Assembly: GCF_000720475.1 (NCBI RefSeq)
Contig: NZ_JOAP01000053.1
Span: forward strand, 1-50,972
From: Streptomyces aureocirculatus
GTDB taxonomy: Bacteria; Actinomycetota; Actinomycetes; Streptomycetales; Streptomycetaceae
DNA length: 50,972 nucleotides
Reading direction: 5' to 3'
The position numbers and the translations under genes are program-made. A model generated the notes under the pieces. The model was not told where the DNA came from. It did no database searches and saw only the letters and a list, made by a program, of their open reading frames with translations. Positions 42,951-50,910 of this stretch are shown here, one piece after another (within the stretch, counting starts at the first letter, position 1; the number at the start of each line of letters is the position of its first letter).

Positions 42951-43424
42951 TCACTGACTGTTGGTACCGAAGTCCTCGGGCGAGATCTGGTCGAGGAACT
43001 CGCGGAACTTCTCCACCTCGTCCTCCTGCTCGTCCGGGATGGCGATGCCCGCATCATCGAGGACACCGTCGCTCCCGAAGATGGGCGTCCCGGTGCGCAG
43101 CGCCAGCGCTATGGCGTCCGAGGGACGCGCGCTGACCTCGACACCGCTCGCGAAGACCAGCTCGGCGTAGAACACGCCTTCTCGCAGGTCGGTGATGCGC
43201 ACTTCGGTGAGCTCCTGGCCGACAGCCTCCAGCACGTCCTTGAACAGGTCGTGGGTCAGCGGCCGTGCGGGCGCCATGCCCTGCTGTGCGAAGGCGATGG
43301 CGGTCGCCTCCCCTGGTCCGATCCAGATGGGGAGGTACCGGTCGCCTCCCACTTCACGCAGGAGCACGATCGGTTGGTTGGAGGGCATTTCCACCCGGAC
43401 ACCTACGACGTCGAGCTCGTTCAC
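42951..43424 (-). CDS. bifunctional nuclease family (DUF151) protein
   Basis: GTG 43424 gives 157 residues, fitting the DUF151/BFN family, which includes nucleases active on RNA and DNA and mycobacterial Rv1829. The N-terminus NELDVVGVRVEMPSNQPIVL, then REVGGDRYLPIWIGPGEATA and the central ARPLTHDLFKDVLEAVGQEL are characteristic. The second half has VFYAELVFASGVEVSARPSD and a Glu-rich C-terminal tail (ending DEQEDEVEKFREFLDQ). The family's catalytic residues are not well established. The gene lies 53 bp after the FtsR-like gene and likely shares its transcript. Their steady linkage across actinobacteria suggests a shared function. Confidence 0.92.
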   Translation of the reverse strand: MNELDVVGVRVEMPSNQPIVLLREVGGDRYLPIWIGPGEATAIAFAQQGMAPARPLTHDLFKDVLEAVGQELTEVRITDLREGVFYAELVFASGVEVSARPSDAIALALRTGTPIFGSDGVLDDAGIAIPDEQEDEVEKFREFLDQISPEDFGTNSQ

Positions 43425-43477
43425 ACAGCAACCCTAGGACGTGCCCGGCAGGTTTGGGTAGTCGGGCACCCGTCGAG

Positions 43478-44221
43478 TCAGCGCACCGGGACGCCGAGCG
43501 CACTGTGAACGAGTGCGGCATGCAGCTTTCCGATGAGCCCCGCGAGCTCCTTCGTACGGGCTTCCGCATGGGCTCTGGTCTGCGGATTGCGGTGCCGTCG
43601 CAGTGGCGCGACGATCTGGTCGACGAGCCCCGCCTCCCGGTCGGCCGCACCCTTCATGGCCCGCAGATGGCGGGGTTCGATACCGAATCGGCCGAGTTCG
43701 GCCACGAGAGCGGCGACCGTTACGGCATCCGCGTCGTAGCTGCCGTCCGGCAGCGGTGCGACCAGGCCGTACGTCTCCCATTCGGCGAGCTGCTGCTCGT
43801 CGGCCTCGGCGGCCGCGAGCAGGGCGTCCCGCCCCAGCCGCGCCACTGTGCGCTCCTCCTCGGCCTCCAGGAGGTCGCTGCCGCCCGGATCGGCCGACGG
43901 CGCCTGCACGGGCAGGACGGAGCCCTCGCCCCGCTCGGAGGCGTCCAGGTGGTCGCGGATGACCTTGAGCGGCAGATAGTGGTCCCGCTGCATCCGCAGC
44001 ACGTGCCCGAGCCGCTCCACGTCCTCGGGGCTGAACTTGCGGTATCCGGACGGTGTGCGCTGCGGCTCGATGAGCCCCTCGGACTCCAAGAACCTGATCT
44101 TGGAGATCGTGACCTCGGGAAATTCGTCGCGCAGCGTGTTCAGCACGGTGCCGATGCTCATCAGCCGATGGTCCGCAGCGGCGGTGCCGTTTCCGGCACC
44201 GCCCCTCGGTGTCTCCAGCAT
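43478..44221 (-). CDS. MerR family regulator, FtsR/Rv1828-like
   Basis: The protein has 247 residues from ATG 44221, after aggaaggtcc. An early internal ATG (44161) may be a further start, since the domain begins MSIGTVLNTLRDEFPEVTIS. The helix-turn-helix has KIRFLESEGLIEPQRTPSGY and RKFSPEDVERLGHVLRMQRD, then DHYLPLKVIRDHLDA, a pattern close to Rv1828 and to corynebacterial FtsR, which activates ftsZ. A C-terminal second helix-turn-helix-like region (residues ~130-200, EWETYGLVAPLPDGSYDADA) fits Rv1828. Its position between FHA and DUF151 genes is the same as in mycobacteria. FtsR function in this organism is an inference. Confidence 0.85.
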   Translation of the reverse strand: MLETPRGGAGNGTAAADHRLMSIGTVLNTLRDEFPEVTISKIRFLESEGLIEPQRTPSGYRKFSPEDVERLGHVLRMQRDHYLPLKVIRDHLDASERGEGSVLPVQAPSADPGGSDLLEAEEERTVARLGRDALLAAAEADEQQLAEWETYGLVAPLPDGSYDADAVTVAALVAELGRFGIEPRHLRAMKGAADREAGLVDQIVAPLRRHRNPQTRAHAEARTKELAGLIGKLHAALVHSALGVPVR

Positions 44222-44265
44222 GGACCTTCCTGGGGGGTCCCCCCGGACGTGGTCCGGGGGATGGG

Positions 44266-45090
44266 TCAGATGCCCCGCTGGCTCGCGTAGAAGACCAGCC
44301 GGTACTTGCCGATCTGCACCTCGTCGCCGTTGGACAGCGCGACGGAGTCGATCCGCTCCCGGTTCACATACGTGCCGTTGAGGCTGCCCACGTCGGCGAC
44401 GGTGAAGGAACCGTCCGCGAGACGACGGAACTCCACATGACGGCGCGACACGGTCACGTCGTCCAGGAAGATGTCGCTCTGCGGGTGGCGCCCCGCCGTC
44501 GTCAGCTCGCCGTCCAGGAGGAAGCGGCTGCCCGAGTTCGGACCGCGACGCACCACGAGCAGGGCCGAGCCGAGCGGCAGTGCGTCGACGGCAGCCTGCG
44601 CCTCGGGTGAGAGCGCCGGAGACGGCGTCTGCCCCGTGACCTCGGCGTCGTACGCCTCAAGACCGGAGATGGAGATCGTCGAAGTGGTCTCGGACGGACG
44701 CTCGGCGACCGCTCCGGCCCGCAGCGGCGCACCGCAGTTGGAGCAGAACCGGCTCGCCTGCGCGTTGCGGTTCCCGCACCTCGTACACACCAGGGCCGAC
44801 ATGGACGGATCCTCCTGCCGCGGCTGCCCCCCGGGGGCATGGGACGCGTACGGGTCGGGGGTGTACCCCGCACCCGCACCTGAGGGCGACGGTTCCCCGA
44901 AACCTATGCGTCCGGAACTGGCAGGGTCAACAGATGACGCGCCCTGTCCGCCCGAAATGTCTCCGCCTACCTGGTCCCGGAACAGGGGGCGCTCGCCCAC
45001 CTGGGTCTCCGGCACGTCTCCAGCGCGCGGCGCACGGTGACGGGCGTCCTCACGTGCGCTCTTGCCGAACAACTTCGCAAACAACTTCAC
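44266..45090 (-). CDS. FHA-domain protein with zinc ribbon and GarA-like ETTS motif
   Basis: The GTG at 45090 (VKLFAKLFGK), after aaggggaatcgccc, gives 274 residues. A basic N-terminus and a disordered linker lead to a zinc ribbon, Cys102-Cys105-Cys116-Cys119 (CTRCGNRNAQASRFCSNCG). The motif SETTSTISISG (Thr135/Thr136) matches the N-terminal phosphorylation site of mycobacterial GarA, targeted by PknB/PknG. The FHA domain covers ~178-268 with Gly200-Arg201, Ser215-Arg217-His218 and Asn238-Gly239. In GarA, phosphorylation makes the N-terminus bind its own FHA domain, releasing TCA-cycle enzymes. The extra zinc ribbon distinguishes it. It sits at the garA position in the conserved cluster. Confidence 0.92.
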   Translation of the reverse strand: MKLFAKLFGKSAREDARHRAPRAGDVPETQVGERPLFRDQVGGDISGGQGASSVDPASSGRIGFGEPSPSGAGAGYTPDPYASHAPGGQPRQEDPSMSALVCTRCGNRNAQASRFCSNCGAPLRAGAVAERPSETTSTISISGLEAYDAEVTGQTPSPALSPEAQAAVDALPLGSALLVVRRGPNSGSRFLLDGELTTAGRHPQSDIFLDDVTVSRRHVEFRRLADGSFTVADVGSLNGTYVNRERIDSVALSNGDEVQIGKYRLVFYASQRGI

Positions 45091-45289
45091 GGGCGATTCC
45101 CCTTGACCGAAACAGACCCGCCCGTGGGGCAGGACGAACCCTGACTGCACACACCGTCGTACCGCGGCACCACGGACATCCTCACAACGTCCGTAGCCGC
45201 CAAACAGTTTCCACCACGCACCCCGTCTACAGTGCGCCGACCCCCCGCAACCTCATGCCCTGGACCAACGGCCCCCATGCCCCTGCCCC

Positions 45290-46189
45290 TCACTGGGAGG
45301 ACGACCGAGCGTAGTCAGGCCGCTTCGCCGGTCGCAAGGCGTCCACGACGATCTTCTCCGTACGTGCGACAGTGACCGTGGCCTGCTCCTTCTCCAGAGT
45401 CTGCACCACCCCGCCGGGGATGTTCAGCGCCGGCTCCAGGTCCTGCGGCTTGCCGATGACCTTGAAGCGGTAGGGCGCGGCGACCTTCCGGCCGTCCACA
45501 CGTACTCCGTCACCTGTCGCATCCGACAGATGGGTACTGGCCACCACCCTGACGTCATTGACCTGGATGGCCTCCGCACCGGCGGCACGGAGCTCCTGGA
45601 TGGCGTCGAGCAGCATGTCGGCCTCCACCGTCCCCTTCTTGTCGTTGATCGTCAGCGTGATGCCAGGACCCTGCGCGGCCACGGTGCCCGCCAGAATGCC
45701 GAGTTGCCGTTCCCTCTCGACCGTCTGCTTTCGGGCCTCCTCGGCCTGGTCCGAGCTGTTCTCCAGACCGGTGCGCTGCTCCTCCAGTCTGCGCTTCTCA
45801 TCTTCCAGACGCTGAGTTCGGTCATCCAGTTCATCGAGAATGCGTACGAGATCTTCCTGACGTGCTCCGCGCAGCGCGCTGCTGTCGTTGGTGGACCGCA
45901 CCTGGATGGCGAGACCCAGGCCGAGCACGAACAGGAGCAGGGCCACGATGAGTTGAGCACGGGTCAGGCGCGGCGGCCACAACCCCTTCACCAGGCGCTG
46001 ACGGCCGGTCAGGGAGGAGCCCCCGCCCCGCGCGGTGCCCTCACCCGCCTGCGCGGCCGACGCGCCGCCGCCTGACACCCGGGGTGGCACCGGCACCTCA
46101 GCGGGCAGTTCCCTGCGTCGGCCGTGGCCGGAAGGGGCGTCCCCGTTGTTCATGGGATCCTCGGGGTTCATGGAGCTCATCGGCGTCAC
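45290..46189 (-). CDS. DUF881 membrane-anchored protein (second copy)
   Basis: GTG 46189 (GTGA overlap with the Sbp stop) gives 299 residues. The first ~70 residues are disordered. One helix (RAQLIVALLLFVLGLGLAIQ, ~76-95) is followed by a coiled coil (~105-160, heptad LDELDDRTQRLEDEKRRLEE) and the extracellular DUF881 domain: LAGTVAAQGPGITLTINDKK, then LLDAIQELRAAGAEAIQVND and RVVASTHLSD. Such bitopic proteins occur beside sbp in Bacillus (ylxW/ylxX before ftsA) and mycobacteria (Rv1823, Rv1825). Function is unknown, but division or envelope linkage is likely. Translationally coupled to sbp. Confidence 0.9.
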   Translation of the reverse strand: MTPMSSMNPEDPMNNGDAPSGHGRRRELPAEVPVPPRVSGGGASAAQAGEGTARGGGSSLTGRQRLVKGLWPPRLTRAQLIVALLLFVLGLGLAIQVRSTNDSSALRGARQEDLVRILDELDDRTQRLEDEKRRLEEQRTGLENSSDQAEEARKQTVERERQLGILAGTVAAQGPGITLTINDKKGTVEADMLLDAIQELRAAGAEAIQVNDVRVVASTHLSDATGDGVRVDGRKVAAPYRFKVIGKPQDLEPALNIPGGVVQTLEKEQATVTVARTEKIVVDALRPAKRPDYARSSSQ

Positions 46190-46518
46190 GCCCGGAAGAC
46201 ATGCCGACGGATCGCCGCGGCGTTGGAGAAGATCCGGATGCCGAGGACGACGACGACACCCGTGGAGAGCTGGGCGCCCACGCCCAGCTTGTCGCCGAGG
46301 AACACGATCAGCGCCGCCACCACCACGTTCGACAAAAACGACACCACGAAGACCTTGTCGTCGAAGATGCCGTCGAGCATCGCGCGCAGGCCGCCGAACA
46401 CCGCGTCGAGCGCGGCCACCACGGCGATCGGAAGATACGGCTCGACCACCGCCGGTACCTCGGGCCGAACCAGCAGTCCGGCCACGACTCCCACGACGAG
46501 GCCCAGTACGGCGATCAC
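46186..46518 (-). CDS. sbp: small basic protein Sbp (DUF1290)
   Basis: The GTG at 46518 overlaps the stop of the upstream DUF881 gene by 4 bp (GTGA) and gives 110 residues: three hydrophobic helices (MIAVLGLVVGVVAGLLVRPE; VEPYLPIAVVAALDAVFGGL; SNVVVAALIVFLGDKLGVGA) and a basic end (RRHVFRA). The pattern is strong for DUF1290, known from B. subtilis sbp beside ftsA and from Rv1824. The protein lies in the cytoplasmic membrane; its role is unknown, but it is always made with the two DUF881 proteins, suggesting a complex. Confidence 0.94.
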   Translation of the reverse strand: MIAVLGLVVGVVAGLLVRPEVPAVVEPYLPIAVVAALDAVFGGLRAMLDGIFDDKVFVVSFLSNVVVAALIVFLGDKLGVGAQLSTGVVVVLGIRIFSNAAAIRRHVFRA

Positions 46519-47405
46519 GATGTGCCCTTTCCTGCCTTCGGCTCTGCTGTACGTACGGTCACACTGGGCGCGGCCGGAAGCCGGACGTCGTCGACCGCTG
46601 AGATGCTGGTCCGAATGCCGAAGTTCTCCTGCAGAGAGTGCAGATACTGACCGTCGCGGCTGTTCTGGAACCTGGTGCTCAACTTCTGGCCGTCACCCAC
46701 CGCGAGCACCGTATACGGCGGCACCAGCGGCCTGTTGTCGACCAGTATCGCGTCACCGGCCGCCCTGATCGCCGATAGTGCGGTCAGCCGCTGGTCATTG
46801 ATCGCGATCGCCTCGGCACCCGACTCCCACAGGCCGTTGACGACCCGCTGCATGTCGCGGTCGCGCACCCGGCCGGTGTCGGAGAAGCCCGCGCTCTCGC
46901 GGGGGCCGCCGCCGCCCTGGTCGGCCTTCTTCTTGTCGTCGACCACGAGCTTCACGCCGGGGCCGTGCACCTCCGTCGCACCGGAAAGCAGCGAGACCAA
47001 CTCCGCCCGGCTGCCGCCGTGTTTCTCCAGTGCCGCCCGCTGCCGTGCGCTCACGTCGCCGCGGAGGTCGTCGATCTCGTCCTCCAGATCGTCCGCGTCC
47101 GCGGTGGCCGACTCGACCCGGTCGATCAGCTCCGAGCGCTCCTTGGCGAGCACCGGGGCCTCTACCCGCGCCTGCGCCGCGCCCACGGTCACCACGAGCG
47201 CGGCGAGCACCAGGCCTGCCGCGAGTCCGAGCTTTGCCCGCAGCGGCTTGGGGACACCGCCGGTGCCGGATTCCTCCTTGCGGGCGGCGGCTTCCGCGTA
47301 CCCCTCGTCGAGGCTGTGGTCCATGACGGTGGTGAGCAGCGACATGGAGGCGTCCGGGCGCCTGGGGCGCGAGACGGCGCTCCGTGTGGGGGGCTGCTGC
47401 GGCAT
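46515..47405 (-). CDS. DUF881 membrane-anchored protein (first copy)
   Basis: ATG 47405 (MPQQPPTRSA) gives 296 residues. After a cytoplasmic tail with SMSLLTTVMDHSLDEGYAEA, one helix (AAGLVLAALVVTVGAAQARV, ~62-82) is followed by a short coiled coil (~88-130) and the DUF881 domain (LVSLLSGATEVHGPGVKLVV; MQRVVNGLWESGAEAIAIND; LTALSAIRAAGDAILVDNRP). A Gly/Lys linker is inserted near residue 165. It is the first gene of a three-gene, overlap-coupled operon with sbp and the second DUF881. The upstream hairpin at 47454-47496 separates it from the guanylyltransferase gene. Confidence 0.92.
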   Translation of the reverse strand: MPQQPPTRSAVSRPRRPDASMSLLTTVMDHSLDEGYAEAAARKEESGTGGVPKPLRAKLGLAAGLVLAALVVTVGAAQARVEAPVLAKERSELIDRVESATADADDLEDEIDDLRGDVSARQRAALEKHGGSRAELVSLLSGATEVHGPGVKLVVDDKKKADQGGGGPRESAGFSDTGRVRDRDMQRVVNGLWESGAEAIAINDQRLTALSAIRAAGDAILVDNRPLVPPYTVLAVGDGQKLSTRFQNSRDGQYLHSLQENFGIRTSISAVDDVRLPAAPSVTVRTAEPKAGKGTS

Positions 47406-47453
47406 GCCGCACATCGTCGCACGTCGCGGGCGCTACCTCCGAATGGCCCCACC

Positions 47454-47496
47454 GGTGTGCCGGACAGCGCCACTTACGGGTGCTGTCCGGCACACC
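47454..47496 (-). terminator. hairpin terminator after the guanylyltransferase gene
   Basis: Perfect 15-bp arms ggtgtgccggacagc (47454-47468) and gctgtccggcacacc (47482-47496) enclose a 13-nt loop, starting 7 bp after the stop at 47504. It lies 50 bp before the next start, so it may end most transcripts or only attenuate readthrough into the DUF881 operon. Confidence 0.82.
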
Positions 47497-47503
47497 TGCG
47501 CCA

Positions 47504-49999
47504 TCAGTCCCCGGCGCTGTCCACCACGGCGGCCCACTCGTCGAGCAGGGCCTGGGCCGAGGCCTCGTCGGGCCCCTCCGCCCACAGATGGGTGACGGCT
47601 TCGGCGGGGTCGGGGAGCACGAGCACCCACCGGCCGTCCGCCTCGACGACCCGTACGCCGTCGGTCGTGTCCACGGACCGCTCGCCCGCGGCCTCCACGA
47701 CACGCCGCATCACGAGCCCCTTGACGGCCCACGGCGTGGCCAGGTCGCGCCGCTGTACGTGGGCGCGCGGGATCCGCGCGTCGATCTGGCTCAGCGTGAG
47801 CTGGGTCCGCGCCACCAGGCCGATCAGCCGTACGAAGGCCGCCGTACCGTCGAAGACGCTGCTGAACTCGGGCACGATGAAGCCGCCGCGCCCATCACCA
47901 CCGAAGATCGTCGAATCGCCGCGTCCGGCCCGCGTCAGATCGTCCGGCGACGTCGTCGTCCAATCCACCTGCGTGCCGTGGTACGCGGCCACCTGCTCGG
48001 CGATGCGCGTCGTCGTCACCGGCAGCGCGACCCGCCCGCTGCGCCGCTCGGCGGCCACCAGGTCCAGCATGACGAGCAGCGCCCGGTCGTCCTCGACGAT
48101 CCGGCCCTTCTCGTCGACGAGCGAAAGCCGCTCGCCCACGGGGTCGAAGCGCACACCGAAGGCCGCTCGCGCCGATGCCACGATCTCACCGAGTCGCACG
48201 AGACCGGACCTGCGCGCGTCCGCCGACTCAGTGGGACGTGACTCGTCAAGACCCGGGTTGATCGTCAGCGCGTCGACGCCGAGCTTCCCGAGGAGGCTGG
48301 GCAGGACGAGCCCGGCACTGCCGTTGGAGGCGTCCACGACGACCTTGAGCTCCGACTCGGCGATCCCCGTCGTGTCGACATTGCGCAGCAGCGAGCCCGT
48401 GTAGGAGTCGTAGACGCTGGAGGGAAAGTGCAGGTCACCGATCTCACCGGGGAAGGCACGACGGTATTCCTGACGCGCGTACACCCGGTCGAGCTTCCGC
48501 TGGCTGCCCTGGGAGAGGTCCGCCCCGTTCCCGTCGAAGAACATGATGTCGACGGAGTCCGGCACACCCGTCGTCGTACGGATCATGATGCCGCCGGCGC
48601 TGCCTCGCGCCGTCTGCTGCCGTGCGACGGGCAGCGGCACGTTCTCCAGGTCGCGTACGTCGATGGCGCTGGCCTGCAGTGCGGAGATCACCGCTCGCTT
48701 CAGTGCCCGGGCGCCGCGGGAGTGGTCGCGGGCCGTGGTGACAGTGGAGCCCTTCTTCAGCGTTGTCGCGTACGCGCCGGCGAGGCGCACCGCGAGTTCC
48801 GGGGTGATCTCCACGTTCAGGATGCCGGAGACACCGCGGGCGCCGAAGAGGTGCGCCTGGCCCCGGGACTCCCAGATGACCGAGGTGTTGACGAACGCGC
48901 CGGCCTCGATCGTCTTGAAGGGATAGACCCGCACATTGCCCTGGATAATCGATTCTTCCCCGACGAGGCATTCATCACCGATGACGGCGCCGTCCTCGAT
49001 GCGTGCTGCTCGCATGATGTCGGTGTTCTTGCCGACGACGCAGCCGCGCAGGTTGCTGTGCTGCCCGATGTAGACGTTGTCGTGGACGACGGCCTTGTGC
49101 AGGAAGGCCCCGCTCTTCACGACCACGTTCGAGCCCACCACGGTATGTTCGCGGATTTCGGCGTCGGCTTCGATCTTGGCGTAGTCACCGACGAACAGGG
49201 GGCCGCGGAGAACGGCGTCGGGGTGTACTTCGGCGCCTTCGGCCACCCATACCCCGGGGGAGATCTCGAAGCCGTCCAGTTCGACGTCGACCTGGCCTTC
49301 GAGCACGTCTGCCTGGGCTTTCACATAGCTTTCGTGAGTGCCGACGTCCTCCCAGTAGCCCTCGGCGATGTACCCGTAGATGGGCTTGCCTTCCTTCATG
49401 AGCTGGGGGAAGACGTCACCCGACCAGTCCACAGGTACGTCGGCCTCGACGTAGTCGAAGACTTCGGGCTCCATGACGTAGATGCCGGTGTTCACCGTGT
49501 CGGAGAAGACCTGTCCCCAGGTCGGCTTCTCCAGGAAGCGCTCGACCTTGCCTTCTTCGTCGACGATGGTGATGCCGAATTCCAGCGGGTTGGGGACGCG
49601 CGTCAGACAGACGGTGACCAGCGCGCCCTTTTCCTTGTGGAAGCGGATCAGGTCGGTGAGGTCGAAGTCGGTCAGAGCGTCACCGGAGATGACGAGAAAG
49701 GCGTCGTCCTTCAGCGCTTCCTCAGCGTTCTTCACGCTGCCGGCGGTGCCGAGTGGCTTCTCCTCATTGGCATACGTGAGCTCCATCCCGAGCTCTTCAC
49801 CGTCGCCGAAGTAGTTCTTGACGAGTGACGCCAGAAACTGAACGGTCACTACGGTCTCGGTGAGCCCATGCCTTTTCAGCAGGCGCAGCACATGCTCCAT
49901 GATCGGCCGGTTGACCACCGGCAGGAGTGGCTTGGGCATGCTTGAGGTCATGGGGCGCAGGCGTGTGCCTTCGCCCCCGGCCATCACGACGGCCTTCAT
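47504..49999 (-). CDS. mannose-1-phosphate guanylyltransferase fused to a phosphomannomutase-like domain
   Basis: The protein has 831 residues; ATG 49999 follows aaggaggacgttaccgac. The N-terminal nucleotidyltransferase has MKAVVMAGGEGTRLRPMTSS with the GxGTRLRP loop, SGDALTDFDLTD and EFGITIVDEEGKVERFLEKP. A left-handed beta-helix (hexapeptide, ~250-370) follows. The C-terminal half resembles phosphohexomutase, but its phosphoserine loop is TARDHSRGARALK instead of TASHNP, the metal loop is FDPVGERLSLVDEKG (DPDADR in active enzymes) and the sugar loop is GGDGRGGF. GDP-mannose supply for PIMs, mannans and glycoprotein mannosylation is the likely role; mutase activity is doubtful. Confidence 0.9.
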   Translation of the reverse strand: MKAVVMAGGEGTRLRPMTSSMPKPLLPVVNRPIMEHVLRLLKRHGLTETVVTVQFLASLVKNYFGDGEELGMELTYANEEKPLGTAGSVKNAEEALKDDAFLVISGDALTDFDLTDLIRFHKEKGALVTVCLTRVPNPLEFGITIVDEEGKVERFLEKPTWGQVFSDTVNTGIYVMEPEVFDYVEADVPVDWSGDVFPQLMKEGKPIYGYIAEGYWEDVGTHESYVKAQADVLEGQVDVELDGFEISPGVWVAEGAEVHPDAVLRGPLFVGDYAKIEADAEIREHTVVGSNVVVKSGAFLHKAVVHDNVYIGQHSNLRGCVVGKNTDIMRAARIEDGAVIGDECLVGEESIIQGNVRVYPFKTIEAGAFVNTSVIWESRGQAHLFGARGVSGILNVEITPELAVRLAGAYATTLKKGSTVTTARDHSRGARALKRAVISALQASAIDVRDLENVPLPVARQQTARGSAGGIMIRTTTGVPDSVDIMFFDGNGADLSQGSQRKLDRVYARQEYRRAFPGEIGDLHFPSSVYDSYTGSLLRNVDTTGIAESELKVVVDASNGSAGLVLPSLLGKLGVDALTINPGLDESRPTESADARRSGLVRLGEIVASARAAFGVRFDPVGERLSLVDEKGRIVEDDRALLVMLDLVAAERRSGRVALPVTTTRIAEQVAAYHGTQVDWTTTSPDDLTRAGRGDSTIFGGDGRGGFIVPEFSSVFDGTAAFVRLIGLVARTQLTLSQIDARIPRAHVQRRDLATPWAVKGLVMRRVVEAAGERSVDTTDGVRVVEADGRWVLVLPDPAEAVTHLWAEGPDEASAQALLDEWAAVVDSAGD

Positions 50000-50110
50000 G
50001 TCGGTAACGTCCTCCTTGATAGACGACGGTCTGTCCGACTCGGCCCACCAGGTTTGGCCCGTTCAACCAGTCACGGGCCTTCGAGTCCGGTGGCCGTCAT
50101 ATCGGCAGAC

Positions 50111-50719
50111 TCAATCGGCCATGGCATCCGCCTTGACAAGTCGGCGGACTTGAACCACATACAGGATCCCTGCCCACCAATACAGAGTTGTACCCCATCC
50201 GGCGAACGCCCATCCGAAAATAGCAGCGAGTGAGTGGATCCAGCCACTTCCGTCACTGAGCAGAAGTAGCGGAAAGGCGTACATCAGGTTGAAGGTGGCC
50301 GCCTTGCCGAGGAAGTTCACCTGCGGTGGCGGATAGCCGTGGCGTCGGAGGATCCCGACCATCACCAGGAGTACCAGCTCGCGCAGCAGCAGTGCCGCGG
50401 TGAGCCAGAGCGGGAGAATCTCCCGCCAGGTGAGGCCTACCAGGGTGGAGAGGATGTACAGCCGGTCGGCGGCGGGGTCGAGGAGCCGGCCGAGGCTGCT
50501 GATCTGGTTCCAGCGCCGTGCGAGCTTGCCGTCGAGGTAGTCGCTGACTCCGCTCAGCGCGAGCACGAGCAGCGCCCAGCCGTCGCTCTTGGGCCCGCCG
50601 AACTCGGGCCTGAGGATCAACCACAGGAAGAGGGGTACGCCTACCAGGCGGGCCATGCTGAGGATGTTCGGGATGGTGAGGACCCGGTCCGTCTGGACGC
50701 GAGTCTCCTGGACCTCCAC
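50111..50719 (-). CDS. CDP-alcohol phosphatidyltransferase (PgsA-like)
   Basis: GTG 50719, after ggaggcccccgg, gives 202 residues. The diagnostic CDP-AP motif is complete: DYLDGKLARRWNQISSLGRL then LDPAADRL, i.e. DGx2ARx8Gx3Dx3D. About six membrane helices surround it. Family members make phosphatidylglycerophosphate, phosphatidylinositol phosphate or cardiolipin; a group close to M. tuberculosis PgsA2 (Rv1822) is expected from the gene order, so phosphatidylglycerophosphate or cardiolipin synthesis is likely. It lies 111 bp before the guanylyltransferase on the same strand, an association of phospholipid and mannose-donor synthesis. Upstream lies the rRNA terminator. Confidence 0.93.
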   Translation of the reverse strand: MEVQETRVQTDRVLTIPNILSMARLVGVPLFLWLILRPEFGGPKSDGWALLVLALSGVSDYLDGKLARRWNQISSLGRLLDPAADRLYILSTLVGLTWREILPLWLTAALLLRELVLLVMVGILRRHGYPPPQVNFLGKAATFNLMYAFPLLLLSDGSGWIHSLAAIFGWAFAGWGTTLYWWAGILYVVQVRRLVKADAMAD

Positions 50720-50851
50720 CCGGGGGCCTCCTGTGGGGAACGAGCCAATGATGCCTCCTGACCTTACCGTCAGTTGTCGGACGACTGTGCAGAGGGGTGG
50801 CGCGGCTCCCCGCCCGAAATGGGGGGCACGTGGCTGCTTAGTGGTGGTGCA

Positions 50852-50897
50852 ACGCAAAAAAGCCGTACCCCCGAGTCGGAACTCGGGGGTACGGCTT
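50852..50897 (-). terminator. intrinsic terminator of the rRNA operon
   Basis: Perfect 15-bp arms agccgtacccccgag (50861-50875) and ctcgggggtacggct (50882-50896) surround a 6-nt loop. On the minus strand the stem is followed by a run of six T (50855-50860). It lies 14 bp after the end of 5S rRNA and stops rRNA transcription before the pgsA-like gene. Confidence 0.95.
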
Positions 50898-50910
50898 CTT
50901 ATCAAAATTA

